A stretch of 64,000 nucleotides of DNA from an uncultured Colwellia sp. GTDB taxonomy: Bacteria > Pseudomonadota > Gammaproteobacteria > Enterobacterales > Alteromonadaceae. Shown here one piece after another: positions 7,315 to 16,892 of this stretch. The stretch spans positions 62,001 to 126,000 of the forward strand of contig CAJXWZ010000005.1 of NCBI GenBank assembly GCA_913062815.1, given 5' to 3'. Positions within the stretch are counted from its first letter, which is position 1; every line of letters begins with the position of its first letter. Both the position numbers and the translations under genes were made by a program. Below the pieces are notes generated by a model that worked only from the letters and a program-made list of their open reading frames with translations, had not been told where the DNA came from and made no database searches.

Positions 7315-8370
7315 ATGACCGCTAAACGTTACTTGTTTTATATTGCTCACAATTACTCTTTTGAGATCTTAAGACCTTTGCAAAAAGTAATATTAGCCCA
7401 AGGTGATAAGGTCAAATGGCTTGCCGTTGGTAAAGAAGTTACTTTAAGTTATTTTGATAGTGATGAGTCCGTCTTAAACTCTATCGATGACGCTAGGAAG
7501 TATAACCCAGATGCAAGCTTTGCCCCTGGTAATGAAATACCTAATTTTATTCCTGGACTGAAAGTGCAAGTTTTCCATGGGTTAGAATGGAAAAAGAAAG
7601 GACATTTTATTATTCGTGACTTTTTCGATTTATATTGTACTCACGGACCTGCAACCACTAGCCGATTTAATAAACTTGCAAACCAACATGGTTTTTTTGA
7701 CATTGTTGAAACGGGTTGGCCAAAACTTGATTATTTGTTTTCAACCCCAGCGATGCCACTTACCCAAGAGTTACATGCTCAAGGTAGAAAAGTTATCCTC
7801 TATGCTCCTACCTTTTCACCGGCATTAACATCTGCGCCTGCCTTATTTGAAGAAATAAAGCGTTTGAGTGAACAAAAAGATTATCATTGGTTAATAAAGT
7901 TCCATCCTAAAATGGCAACTCAATGGCTTGAAGAATATAAAAAACTAGCGGCGAATGGTATCAATGGAAACGTGCAAGTCATCGAAACATCCAGCATAAA
8001 TCAACTGTTACAATCTGCCGATATCATGGTCTCAGACACCTCTTCGGTCATCGGTGAGTTTTCTCTTCTTAACAAAGCAACTGTTAGTCTAAATAATAAA
8101 GAGCCTGGTGATTATCTGGTAAACATAAATCAAGCTGCTCAACTAGAAGGTGCAATTGAGCGGGCTTTAAATCCAAGTGCAGCATTAAAGCTAGCAATTA
8201 AGGCCTATGCTGAAGACCTTCACCCCTACAATGATGGTGATGCGGCGCAACGCATTTTATCAGCTACTGAAGCTATGCTAAGTGAAGGAATAAAAGCAAA
8301 AAAAAGCAAGCCATTAAACTTGTTCCGCAATTTAAAGCAGCGCAAAAAACTCCGCTATTGGTCCTTTTAA
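7315..8370 (+). CDS. CDP-glycerol glycerophosphotransferase family protein
   Basis: 351 residues from the ATG at 7315, chosen over an in-frame TTG at 7300 because GGAA sits just upstream of the ATG. TagB/TagF-type features are visible: QVFHGLEWKKKG, the segment around CTHGPATTSRF, ETGWPKLDYLF, KFHPK, and the C-terminal VSDTSSVIGEFSLLNK. The family transfers glycerol phosphate from CDP-glycerol to a lipid-linked glycan or polymer at the membrane. Paired with the TagD-like gene, it suggests a glycerol-phosphate-modified capsule or lipopolysaccharide. It lacks the long N-terminal extension of TagF, so it may add one or few units rather than polymerise. Confidence 0.85.
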   Translation: MTAKRYLFYIAHNYSFEILRPLQKVILAQGDKVKWLAVGKEVTLSYFDSDESVLNSIDDARKYNPDASFAPGNEIPNFIPGLKVQVFHGLEWKKKGHFIIRDFFDLYCTHGPATTSRFNKLANQHGFFDIVETGWPKLDYLFSTPAMPLTQELHAQGRKVILYAPTFSPALTSAPALFEEIKRLSEQKDYHWLIKFHPKMATQWLEEYKKLAANGINGNVQVIETSSINQLLQSADIMVSDTSSVIGEFSLLNKATVSLNNKEPGDYLVNINQAAQLEGAIERALNPSAALKLAIKAYAEDLHPYNDGDAAQRILSATEAMLSEGIKAKKSKPLNLFRNLKQRKKLRYWSF

Positions 8371-8426
8371 CTAGCCATTTACGCTCTTTATATAACTAAA
8401 GCATCTAGCGCTGGAGTTTTTTTCAT

Positions 8427-8456
8427 TTGACAAAAATTGAGTAAATGCGCTATTAA
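8427..8456 (+). promoter_or_regulatory. Candidate promoter of the leu operon
   Basis: TTGACA at 8427-8432 is followed after 18 bases by TATTAA at 8451-8456. The predicted start near 8463 gives a leader of about 85 bases before the leucine leader peptide. Spacing is slightly long, so confidence is modest. Confidence 0.45.
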
Positions 8457-8548
8457 TAGATACCTTAATAAATTTTATAGTGTTACTTATGCTGAAATAG
8501 TGCATAATTAGTTCTTTATAGTAACAAGACAACAAAAGTATCTAGAAA

Positions 8549-8611
8549 ATGAAACCAGTTAATAAGCAAATTCTCCTCGACCTCCTCCTCGTACTCAAAG
8601 TGCGCGGCTAG
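8549..8611 (+). CDS. leuL: Leucine operon leader peptide
   Basis: A 20-codon frame, ATG at 8549 to TAG at 8609-8611, encodes MKPVNKQILLDLLLVLKVRG. Six of the codons are leucine, all CTC (8573, 8576, 8582, 8585, 8588, 8594), clustered just before the end. CTC is uncommon for leucine in this AT-rich window. A terminator lies 66 bases after the stop and leuA follows. This is the arrangement of a transcription attenuator: shortage of charged leucine tRNA stalls the ribosome on the CTC run and lets the operon be read. The peptide itself need have no function. Confidence 0.92.
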   Translation: MKPVNKQILLDLLLVLKVRG

Positions 8612-8687
8612 GTTTTATGGCTTATTAAAACATTTTCAGAGACTACTCTAAAAATATAATCAGATAAGAATTCATTAAAACCCGCGC
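8602..8687 (+). promoter_or_regulatory. Predicted antiterminator pairing of the leu attenuator
   Basis: GCGCGG at 8602-8607 (the Val-Arg-Gly end of the leader peptide) is complementary to CCGCGC at 8682-8687, and GTTTTA at 8612-8617 is complementary to TAAAAC at 8676-8681. Together they form a 12-pair helix with a 4-base bulge (8608-8611) that occupies the left arm of the terminator. A ribosome reaching the stop codon would cover 8602-8611 and prevent it; a ribosome stalled on the CTC codons may leave it free. This is read from sequence only, without folding energies. Confidence 0.7.
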
Positions 8688-8706
8688 TAATTAACGCGGG
8701 TTTTTT
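8677..8706 (+). terminator. Attenuator terminator before leuA
   Basis: CCCGCG at 8681-8686 pairs with CGCGGG at 8695-8700 around an 8-base AT loop, followed at once by six T residues (8701-8706). A classic intrinsic terminator between the leader peptide and leuA. Confidence 0.88.
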
Positions 8707-8815
8707 ACGTCTAGGTGTTAATTAGCGCTTTATATTGGTAAGTATCATTGCTTACCTGCAAACAAATAAGACGGTAAATAAGGCAATAGCCTTAAAAACA
8801 TTGATAGGAATACAT

Positions 8816-10375
8816 ATGAGCACAACATTAACCTCACAAGACAATGTCATTATTTTTGACACCACCTTACGCGACGGTGAGCAAGCATTAAACGCAAGTT
8901 TATCGGTACATGAGAAATTGCAAATAGCCCAAGCACTTGAGCGTTTAGGCGTTGATATTATGGAAGTAGGTTTTCCTGTTTCTTCTCCTGGTGATTTTGA
9001 ATCAGTGCAACAAATTGCCCGCACAATTAAGAACTCTCGCGTCTGTGGCCTAGCTCGCGCGGTTGAAGGCGATATTGATGCCTGTGCTCAGTCATTGAAA
9101 GTTGCTGATCAATTTCGTATTCATACTTTTATTTCAACTTCGGATGTTCATGTTCAACAAAAACTTCGTAAAGAATTTGCTGACGTACAAGCGATGGCCG
9201 TACATGCCGTAAAGTATGCGCGTAAATTTACCGATGATGTTGAGTTTTCGTGTGAAGATGCGGGTAGAACTCCGATTGACAATTTATGCCGTATGGTTGA
9301 AGCCGCTATTGATGCTGGAGCAACTACAGTAAACATCCCTGATACCGTCGGATATACCATGCCATTTGAATTCCAAGGCATTATCACAAATTTATTCAAC
9401 CGCGTGCCTAATATAGATAAAGCTATTATTTCTGTACATTGTCATAACGATTTAGGCTTGGCTGTTGCTAATTCTATGGCAGCTGTTCAAGCAGGTGCTC
9501 GTCAAATAGAATGTACCATAAATGGTATTGGTGAGCGTGCTGGTAACTGTTCATTAGAAGAAGTTGCCATGATCATGAAAACTCGTGAAGCTTTATTAAA
9601 TGTGAATACCAATATTAATCACCAAGAAATTGCTCGCAGCTCAAAATTGGTCAGTACCTTGTGTAATATGCCAGTGCAGTTAAACAAAGCAATTGTCGGC
9701 GGCAATGCTTTTAGTCATTCATCAGGTATTCACCAAGATGGTATGTTAAAAGCGAGTAATACCTACGAAATTATGACACCCGAAAGTGTCGGTATTGCTA
9801 AAACCAAATTAAACCTAACCTCGCGTAGTGGCCGTCATGTTATTAAACATCGTATGGCCAGTTTAGGCTACCAAGAAAGTGACTATTGCCTTGAAGAGCT
9901 TTATCAAGACTTTTTGGCATTAGCCGATAAAAAAGGCCAAGTATTCGATGATGACTTAGAAGCAATGGTGTTTAATATCCAGCAACAAGATAATCAAGAT
10001 CACTATCGTTTAGATACCATTAATGTGCAATGTGGTGATGGCGAATTTGCTACCGCCAGCATTAAATTATTGGCCGGTGAACACAGCTCTAAAGTACAAG
10101 CAACAACAGGTAATGGCCCAGTCGACGCACTTTATCAAGCGATAAAACAAGCAGTAGATGTAGAATTTGAAGTAAGTGATTACAAAATATCAAACAAAGG
10201 CTCGGGTGAAGATGGCTTAGGTCAAGCCGATTTAGTCATTACTTGGCAAGATAGAAACTTCCATGGTTATGGTTTGGCCACTGATGTTATTGAAGCATCT
10301 GGTCAAGCATTGATTCATGCATTAAACAGCATCCACAGAGCCATGACGATTGCCGAGCTTAAAGCTGCAAAATAA
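8816..10375 (+). CDS. leuA: 2-isopropylmalate synthase
   Basis: 519 residues from the ATG at 8816, chosen because TAGGAA precedes it and the protein then starts like other LeuA enzymes ([20 protein letters not shown]). The frame is open further upstream to 8735, but that part lies in the leader RNA. The enzyme condenses acetyl-CoA with 2-ketoisovalerate, the first step of leucine synthesis, in the cytoplasm. DTTLRDGEQ (metal and substrate site), [14 protein letters not shown] and GIGERAGN are present in order, and the C-terminal regulatory domain (about 390-519, leucine feedback) is complete. First gene of leuABCD; controlled by the attenuator upstream. Confidence 0.98.
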   Translation: MSTTLTSQDNVIIFDTTLRDGEQALNASLSVHEKLQIAQALERLGVDIMEVGFPVSSPGDFESVQQIARTIKNSRVCGLARAVEGDIDACAQSLKVADQFRIHTFISTSDVHVQQKLRKEFADVQAMAVHAVKYARKFTDDVEFSCEDAGRTPIDNLCRMVEAAIDAGATTVNIPDTVGYTMPFEFQGIITNLFNRVPNIDKAIISVHCHNDLGLAVANSMAAVQAGARQIECTINGIGERAGNCSLEEVAMIMKTREALLNVNTNINHQEIARSSKLVSTLCNMPVQLNKAIVGGNAFSHSSGIHQDGMLKASNTYEIMTPESVGIAKTKLNLTSRSGRHVIKHRMASLGYQESDYCLEELYQDFLALADKKGQVFDDDLEAMVFNIQQQDNQDHYRLDTINVQCGDGEFATASIKLLAGEHSSKVQATTGNGPVDALYQAIKQAVDVEFEVSDYKISNKGSGEDGLGQADLVITWQDRNFHGYGLATDVIEASGQALIHALNSIHRAMTIAELKAAK

Positions 10376-10416
10376 TCGCTTTAGCAAGAAACAAATTTAA
10401 ATATATAAGGTTTTAG

Positions 10417-11508
<1,092 letters not shown>

Positions 11509-11509
11509 T

Positions 11510-12928
11510 ATGACAACTACAGCAAAAACCATGTACGAAAAATTATGGCAAAACCATTTAGTAGAAGATCTAGCTGACGAAACGCCATTATTGTTTGTCG
11601 ATAGACATTTAATTCATGAGGTGACGTCACCACAAGCCTTTGCTAATTTACGTTTTCATAACCGCCCTGTACGTCATCCTGAACGTACAATCGCGACCAT
11701 GGATCACAACATTTCAACACGTTCTATTAAAATTGATGCCGCTGGTGAAGGCGCTGCCAACCAATTACGTGCCCTTGAAAAAAACTGTAAAGATTTTGGT
11801 ATTGAGCTTTTTGGTATGGGCCATAAAAATCAAGGAATAGCTCACGTAATGGGGCCAGAGTTAGGTTTAACCTTACCCGGTACTATCATCGTTTGTGGTG
11901 ACTCTCATACTGCTACGCACGGAGCCTTTGGCTCATTAGCATTTGGTATCGGTACTTCTGAAGTAGAACATGTTTTTGCTACACAAACATTGCGTCAGAA
12001 TAAAGCTAAAACCATGAAAATTGAAGTTAAAGGTCAAGTTGGCAAAGGCATAAGCGCGAAAGATATAATTTTAGCAATTATAGGCAAAACAGGTAGTGCT
12101 GGTGCTACAGGTTATGTGGTCGAATATTGCGGTGAAGCCATTGAAGCCTTAAGCATGGAAGAGCGCATGACCGTTTGTAACATGAGCATTGAGTTTGGCG
12201 CAAAAGCAGGTCTTGTTGCTCCAGATCAAACCACCTTTGATTATGTTCAAGGCAAAGAATATGCTCCTAAGGGTGATGTTTTTGAACAAGCGGTCAATGA
12301 TTGGCAGCAACTAAAATCTGATGAAAATGCCGTATTTGATGCAGTATTAACACTTGAAGCTAAAGATATTAAAGCCCAAGTAACTTGGGGCACAACACCA
12401 GGGCAAGTGACCAGCATTGACAGTAAGGTACCCTCACCAAGTGATTTCAGCGACCCTGTTGAGCAAGAGTCTTGTAAACAGGCCCTAGAATATATGGATT
12501 TAACCGCAGGCACTAAAATTACCGATATTAGCGTAAATAAGGTATTTATTGGTTCATGTACCAATTCACGTATTGAAGATTTACGTGCTGCTGCTAATGT
12601 TGTCCAAAGCTATACTGACAAAGGTCAAAGCGTACAAAGTTCAGTTGATGCCATTATTGTACCGGGTTCATACCGTGTAAAGGCACAAGCTGAAAGTGAA
12701 GGTTTAGATAAAATATTCAGTGATGCCGGCTTTGAGTGGCGCTTACCCGGTTGTTCAATGTGTTTAGGGATGAATGATGATGTTTTAACAGCTGGCGATC
12801 GTTGTGCATCCACCAGTAACCGAAATTTTGAAGGTCGTCAAGGCCGAGGTAGTCGCACACATTTAGTAAGTCCCGAGATGGCTGCTGCCGCTGCAATTAC
12901 CGGTCACTTTGTTGATTTAAACACGTAA
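11510..12928 (+). CDS. leuC: 3-isopropylmalate dehydratase large subunit
   Basis: 472 residues from ATG at 11510, one base after the leuB stop; an in-frame start at 11450 would overlap leuB and adds residues foreign to the family. The protein begins [15 protein letters not shown] as LeuC does. Iron-sulphur ligands are seen in [11 protein letters not shown] and CSMCLGMN (the three cysteines of the aconitase-type 4Fe-4S cluster), with [12 protein letters not shown] as a substrate-site block. With LeuD it isomerises 2-isopropylmalate to 3-isopropylmalate. Confidence 0.98.
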   Translation: MTTTAKTMYEKLWQNHLVEDLADETPLLFVDRHLIHEVTSPQAFANLRFHNRPVRHPERTIATMDHNISTRSIKIDAAGEGAANQLRALEKNCKDFGIELFGMGHKNQGIAHVMGPELGLTLPGTIIVCGDSHTATHGAFGSLAFGIGTSEVEHVFATQTLRQNKAKTMKIEVKGQVGKGISAKDIILAIIGKTGSAGATGYVVEYCGEAIEALSMEERMTVCNMSIEFGAKAGLVAPDQTTFDYVQGKEYAPKGDVFEQAVNDWQQLKSDENAVFDAVLTLEAKDIKAQVTWGTTPGQVTSIDSKVPSPSDFSDPVEQESCKQALEYMDLTAGTKITDISVNKVFIGSCTNSRIEDLRAAANVVQSYTDKGQSVQSSVDAIIVPGSYRVKAQAESEGLDKIFSDAGFEWRLPGCSMCLGMNDDVLTAGDRCASTSNRNFEGRQGRGSRTHLVSPEMAAAAAITGHFVDLNT

Positions 12929-12944
12929 CCTAACAGGAAATATC

Positions 12945-13556
12945 ATGGAAAAATTTACTACACATAGCGGCTTGGTTGCACCATTAGATATCGCAAATGT
13001 CGATACTGACCAAATCATTCCAAAGCAATTTTTACAAAAAACTGAACGCATTGGTTTTGGCAAACATTTATTTCACGATAGTCGCTACCTAGATCATAGC
13101 GGAAATGAGCCAAACCCTGACTTTATTTTAAATAAAGCAGCATACCAAGGCGCTAGTATTCTTCTTGCTAGAGAAAACTTTGGCTGTGGTTCTAGTCGTG
13201 AACATGCACCTTGGGCGTTAGAAGAATACGGCTTCAAAGTTATTATTGCACCAAGCTTTGCCGATATTTTCTATGGAAATTGTATCAATATAGGCTTATT
13301 ACCGATTAAGTTAAGAGAAGCTGAAATTGAGCAATTATTTCAATTAGCGCCAGATGCACAACTAAACCTTGAAGTTGATTTACCTAATAGCAAAGTTAGC
13401 TTTACCAACGACGCAGGTAAACAAGTAGAATTTAACTTTAGTTTAAGTAAATTCCAACAATACAGTTTAGAAAATGGTATAGATAGTGTTGGTTGGACAT
13501 TAGGCAAGCTTGATAAAATTAAAGCTTTTGAAGCTAAGATGCCTGTTTGGCAATAG
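12945..13556 (+). CDS. leuD: 3-isopropylmalate dehydratase small subunit
   Basis: 203 residues; [23 protein letters not shown] and [20 protein letters not shown] are the hallmark blocks of the LeuD swivel domain. It forms the isomerase with LeuC. AGGAA lies just upstream of the ATG and the gene follows leuC after 16 bases. It is the last gene of the operon, followed by a clear terminator. Confidence 0.98.
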   Translation: MEKFTTHSGLVAPLDIANVDTDQIIPKQFLQKTERIGFGKHLFHDSRYLDHSGNEPNPDFILNKAAYQGASILLARENFGCGSSREHAPWALEEYGFKVIIAPSFADIFYGNCINIGLLPIKLREAEIEQLFQLAPDAQLNLEVDLPNSKVSFTNDAGKQVEFNFSLSKFQQYSLENGIDSVGWTLGKLDKIKAFEAKMPVWQ

Positions 13557-13569
13557 CGCAGCAACATGC

Positions 13570-13605
13570 AACCTAGCCCAGTCATACTGAGCTAGGTCTA
13601 TTTTT
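13570..13605 (+). terminator. Terminator of the leuABCD operon
   Basis: ACCTAGC at 13571-13577 pairs with GCTAGGT at 13591-13597, extended inside by CAGT/ACTG, and is followed by CTATTTTT. A good intrinsic terminator 14 bases after the leuD stop. Confidence 0.82.
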
Positions 13606-13666
13606 GCATAGCCGGCAATATGCAAACTCCTTACCACATCCTTATACCCCCAACCAAACGCCCTAT

Positions 13667-13695
13667 TTGACACTGATTCGCTATCGTTTTATCTA
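13667..13695 (+). promoter_or_regulatory. Candidate promoter of the hxlR-nudC pair
   Basis: TTGACA at 13667-13672, a 17-base spacer and TATCTA at 13690-13695. The -35 matches consensus fully but the -10 is weak. It lies about 65 bases before the HxlR start. Confidence 0.4.
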
Positions 13696-13719
13696 ATTTT
13701 GGTGAAACATCGCCATCTC

Positions 13720-13736
13720 GCTACAAATAGTGTAGC
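13720..13736. promoter_or_regulatory. Inverted repeat before the HxlR regulator
   Basis: GCTACA-AATAG-TGTAGC is a 17-base inverted repeat with 6-base arms, located between the candidate promoter and the start codon of an HxlR regulator. HxlR proteins commonly autoregulate by binding such sites as winged-helix dimers, so this is a plausible operator; not proven. Confidence 0.45.
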
Positions 13737-13758
13737 ATAGTTTTTATTTTCTCAAGAG

Positions 13759-14106
13759 ATGTATATGGCTATTCCACTTCCCGGTTCTCAGGTTAGAGGC
13801 TCTAAAACTGGCAAAGCTATTATGGCGCTACTCGACTTGTTAGGTAGAACATGGGCTCTTGGTATTATTTGGAATTTACAACAAGGCCCAGCCACTTTTC
13901 GTGAGTTGCAACAACGTTGTGAGAAAATATCACCTACCTTATTAAATAGCCGCTTAAAAGAGCTAAAAGCTTTGCAATTAGTTGATATGCAAGAGACAGG
14001 TTATCAATTAACTCAGCAGGGAGTTGAATTAATTGCCATCATATTACCACTGGGTGATTGGTCAAAACATTGGGAAAAACAAGTACTAGAGGCCCAAAAC
14101 GTATGA
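13759..14106 (+). CDS. HxlR-family winged-helix transcriptional regulator
   Basis: 115 residues. The HxlR pattern is clear: GRTWALGIIWNLQQGPATFREL (helix one and two), the recognition segment ISPTLLNSRLKELKALQLV, and the wing with YQLTQQGVEL. The signal sensed is unknown and there is no cysteine pair of the redox-sensing type. The stop codon overlaps the nudC start by ATGA at 14103-14106, so the two are translationally coupled. An alternative start two codons on (13765) is possible. The inverted repeat upstream may be its operator. Confidence 0.88.
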   Translation: MYMAIPLPGSQVRGSKTGKAIMALLDLLGRTWALGIIWNLQQGPATFRELQQRCEKISPTLLNSRLKELKALQLVDMQETGYQLTQQGVELIAIILPLGDWSKHWEKQVLEAQNV

Positions 14107-15098
14107 CATTCGCCTATAGCAAGATGCACCTTGACCGATGCAGCAATGAACGTAAAAATAAAACTTGGTTGAAGTCCGAGTTTGATAAAGTAGAAACGTT
14201 ATTCTGTCTTATAAATGACGGCAAGTGTTTATTCAAATGTGAAGAGTTATCCCCGTTATACTTGCACAAAGAACAGCTGCAACCATTGCATATTGACCAA
14301 TGTATTTTTCTAGGAAAAAGTGAGCAAAAATCATTTTTTGCAATAGATCAGAGCAAACTAAGATTTTCTAGCCAAGAAGAATTGTTAGCGTTAGGTCAAT
14401 GGCAATCACTAAGGCAGCACACTGCTTTACTTAGTACATTTGACGCTGGCATTTTGGCACTAGCTAAAGGATTAGTGCACTGGCATAAAAGTCATCAGTT
14501 TTGTGGTCGGTGTGGCAATTTAAGTCGTGCAACTGAGGCGGGTCATGCCAGAAAATGCAGCGAATGCCGAAATTTGACTTTTCCACGTACCGACCCAGCA
14601 GTCATTATGCTAGTGGAAAAAATGTTTAGTGACGGGATAGCGCGTTGTTTATTAGGACGACAGCCTAACTGGCCTGAGGGCGTCTATTCAACTTTAGCTG
14701 GTTTTGTTGATCCAGGTGAAACATTAGAGGCCGCGGTTATTCGAGAAGTGCTTGAAGAAAGCGCCGTAATTGCTGAAAATCCTAGCTATGTCGCGTCTCA
14801 ACCTTGGCCATTTCCTGCCTCAATCATGCTAGGCTTTATAGCGCAAGCAAGCTCAGAAGAAATTAATACCAGCCAAGATTCACTAGAGCATGCGCAATGG
14901 TTTTCACGTGAGCAAATTACTAACTTCGAGGTTCACTCCACGGTTATTAACACCAAAGCGGAGCAAAATATGCTGGCTGAAAACCTCCCTCAAGACTCTA
15001 CCAAAAAAGAGCCCAAATTTAAGATGAGCAGCAGTGACTCTATATCTGCTTATTTGATTACGGCTTGGCTAAATAAAGAGATAGGAATATATACTTAA
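14103..15098 (+). CDS. nudC: NAD+ diphosphatase (NADH pyrophosphatase / RNA deNADding enzyme)
   Basis: 331 residues from the ATG that overlaps the HxlR stop codon. A zinc ribbon (CGRCG and CSEC, about 135-160) precedes the Nudix box GFVDPGETLEAAVIREVLEE, followed by the NudC-specific SQPWPFPAS motif, which separates NADH pyrophosphatases from other Nudix enzymes. It hydrolyses NAD(H) to NMN(H) and AMP, and in E. coli removes NAD caps from RNA. Longer than E. coli NudC by a poorly conserved N-terminal domain and a C-terminal tail. Translational coupling with a regulator suggests control by that regulator. Confidence 0.93.
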   Translation: MTFAYSKMHLDRCSNERKNKTWLKSEFDKVETLFCLINDGKCLFKCEELSPLYLHKEQLQPLHIDQCIFLGKSEQKSFFAIDQSKLRFSSQEELLALGQWQSLRQHTALLSTFDAGILALAKGLVHWHKSHQFCGRCGNLSRATEAGHARKCSECRNLTFPRTDPAVIMLVEKMFSDGIARCLLGRQPNWPEGVYSTLAGFVDPGETLEAAVIREVLEESAVIAENPSYVASQPWPFPASIMLGFIAQASSEEINTSQDSLEHAQWFSREQITNFEVHSTVINTKAEQNMLAENLPQDSTKKEPKFKMSSSDSISAYLITAWLNKEIGIYT

Positions 15099-15175
15099 AC
15101 CAATTCTACACCCGTATTACAAGCTGACTGAATCTTAAATTGCTTAGCTATATTTACAGGTAAAATTAGCTACTG

Positions 15176-16777
15176 TTACCAATTCGTTAACGCTGGCAAA
15201 CTAAACTTTTCACCGCGATATGTTAAAATCACTTGTTGCGGTAAAATTTGTTCAATACTCAAGCCTTCTGCAACCACGTCTCCTTCATAACGATCACGGC
15301 CATTGACATTGACCCAACCAGCGCCATCTGAAGCATAAATATGTTGTTCAAACCTCAAGCTAGGAATACCTTTCTGCACCCAAGCTGGCATTTGCGTTAA
15401 TGACTGAACCTCACCCTGTTCCATTTGTGCTTGTTCGTCCATTAAAGGTTTGCTGTTTTCCGTTTTGGTATCATCAACCGCAGCTTGGAAACGGGCGAGT
15501 AAATCTTCGGATACACCATCAATAGCTTCTATTTGATAATCTTGTTCAGGTAGTAGCTCTGATGGTCTTTCATCGTGCACAGTTTCTACTGATCTAATTG
15601 AGCTTGTCACAACTTCTGAATCTTGTGCAGGTTGATTATTTTTTTCACCATTAACGACTAACTGCTCTATTCCTTTTTGTTCAACAACTTGCTGTTTTGT
15701 AGTCAAAATTGATACTTTACTAGCTGCGCCCTGTTCTGTTGTAACTTCGGGCTTGACGATCCGCCCATCATTTAACGCTTGTATTTGTTTTTGAAGGGCT
15801 TTTATTTGCTTATCATTTTCAACTTGCAGCGACGATTCCTCATTAAACTGCCCTTGACCTATCCAAAAACCTGTTGATAACAATATCATCAATACACCGG
15901 CCGCGACTCCAAATTGAGTACTTTTTTGTTGCCACCACACAGGTAGTTTAAAATCATCACCTAAGGCTTGGCTTGCTGCTTGATAAACTATTTTTTTATC
16001 AACGACAGCATTATTTGAATTGTAAGCGGTCATTAATGCACTATGACAAATTAAATTAATAAGTCTTGGAATACCTTGAGACAACTTATGAATTGCCGCG
16101 ATAGCACTTTTATTGAACAATGCTCGATGGCAATCAGCCACAGATAACCTATGTTTAATATACGATACTAACTCTTGTTGGTTTAATGGCAGTAAATGAT
16201 AACGAGCAGTAATGCGTTGTGCTAACTGACGTAAATCTCGACGTTTCAATAATTGCTGTAATTCGGGTTGACCAATTAATATGACTTGCAGTAATTTTTT
16301 AGTATTCGTTTCTAAATTAGTTAACAATCTTAGCTGCTCTAACACCTCTGCTTCTAAGTGTTGTGCTTCATCAACAATTAATAAGGTATTAATATCATTA
16401 GCATGATTTTTCAGTAACTTTTCAGATATTTTGTCGGTTAAGGTTTTTAAGGTGGCACCGGTTTTACGGTATCGAATTTTAAGTTGATCACAAATTGTCG
16501 CAAGTAGCTCTTGACTAGAAAGGGTTGGATTTAAAATAAACGCCAATTGTGTATTTTCAGGTAAGTCAGCCATTAGGCAACGACTTACCGTAGTTTTCCC
16601 GGTGCCCACTTCCCCCGTCAGTAATACGAAACCACCATTATCTCCCGAGCCAGCACCGCCAAGACCATAATTTAAATGTGTTAAGGCTTCACGATGCCTA
16701 TCACTCATAAATAAGTATTTAGGATTTGGCGCGATAGAAAAAGGCAATTCACTTAATGAGAAAAAATTTGTGTACAT
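15176..16777 (-). CDS. Fused GspA (ExeA-type ATPase) and GspB protein of type II secretion
   Basis: 533 residues. Residues 1-270 form an ExeA-type AAA domain with Walker A GEVGTGKTT (55-63), Walker B TLLIVDEAQ (about 131-139) and a start (MYTNFFSLSELPFSIAPNP) characteristic of the family. One membrane segment follows at about 285-303, then a low-complexity periplasmic linker. A C-terminal domain of about 75 residues starts near AWVQKGIPSLRFEQHIYAS and contains VNVNGRDRYEGDVV, matching GspB/ExeB/PulB. ExeA and ExeB help place the secretin in the outer membrane by interacting with peptidoglycan. Here both are one polypeptide. No other gsp gene is nearby. Confidence 0.82.
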   Translation of the reverse strand: MYTNFFSLSELPFSIAPNPKYLFMSDRHREALTHLNYGLGGAGSGDNGGFVLLTGEVGTGKTTVSRCLMADLPENTQLAFILNPTLSSQELLATICDQLKIRYRKTGATLKTLTDKISEKLLKNHANDINTLLIVDEAQHLEAEVLEQLRLLTNLETNTKKLLQVILIGQPELQQLLKRRDLRQLAQRITARYHLLPLNQQELVSYIKHRLSVADCHRALFNKSAIAAIHKLSQGIPRLINLICHSALMTAYNSNNAVVDKKIVYQAASQALGDDFKLPVWWQQKSTQFGVAAGVLMILLSTGFWIGQGQFNEESSLQVENDKQIKALQKQIQALNDGRIVKPEVTTEQGAASKVSILTTKQQVVEQKGIEQLVVNGEKNNQPAQDSEVVTSSIRSVETVHDERPSELLPEQDYQIEAIDGVSEDLLARFQAAVDDTKTENSKPLMDEQAQMEQGEVQSLTQMPAWVQKGIPSLRFEQHIYASDGAGWVNVNGRDRYEGDVVAEGLSIEQILPQQVILTYRGEKFSLPALTNW

Positions 16778-16892
16778 AAAAATTCAACGACTAATAAAGT
16801 TAAAAAGAATAAATTACGCTGATAAAATTAACCTGTTAGCTGCGCTATGTCCACGAATATTGTGGTAAACTGATGTTAATTATTATTCTATT

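Noticed and set aside
8735-8815. Extended N-terminus of leuA starting at 8735
   Set aside because: It lies in the leader RNA right after the attenuator; the ATG at 8816 has a ribosome binding site and gives the family N-terminus.
16851-16865. CCAC-GAATATT-GTGG as an operator of cca
   Set aside because: Arms are only four bases long, and no regulator is linked to it.
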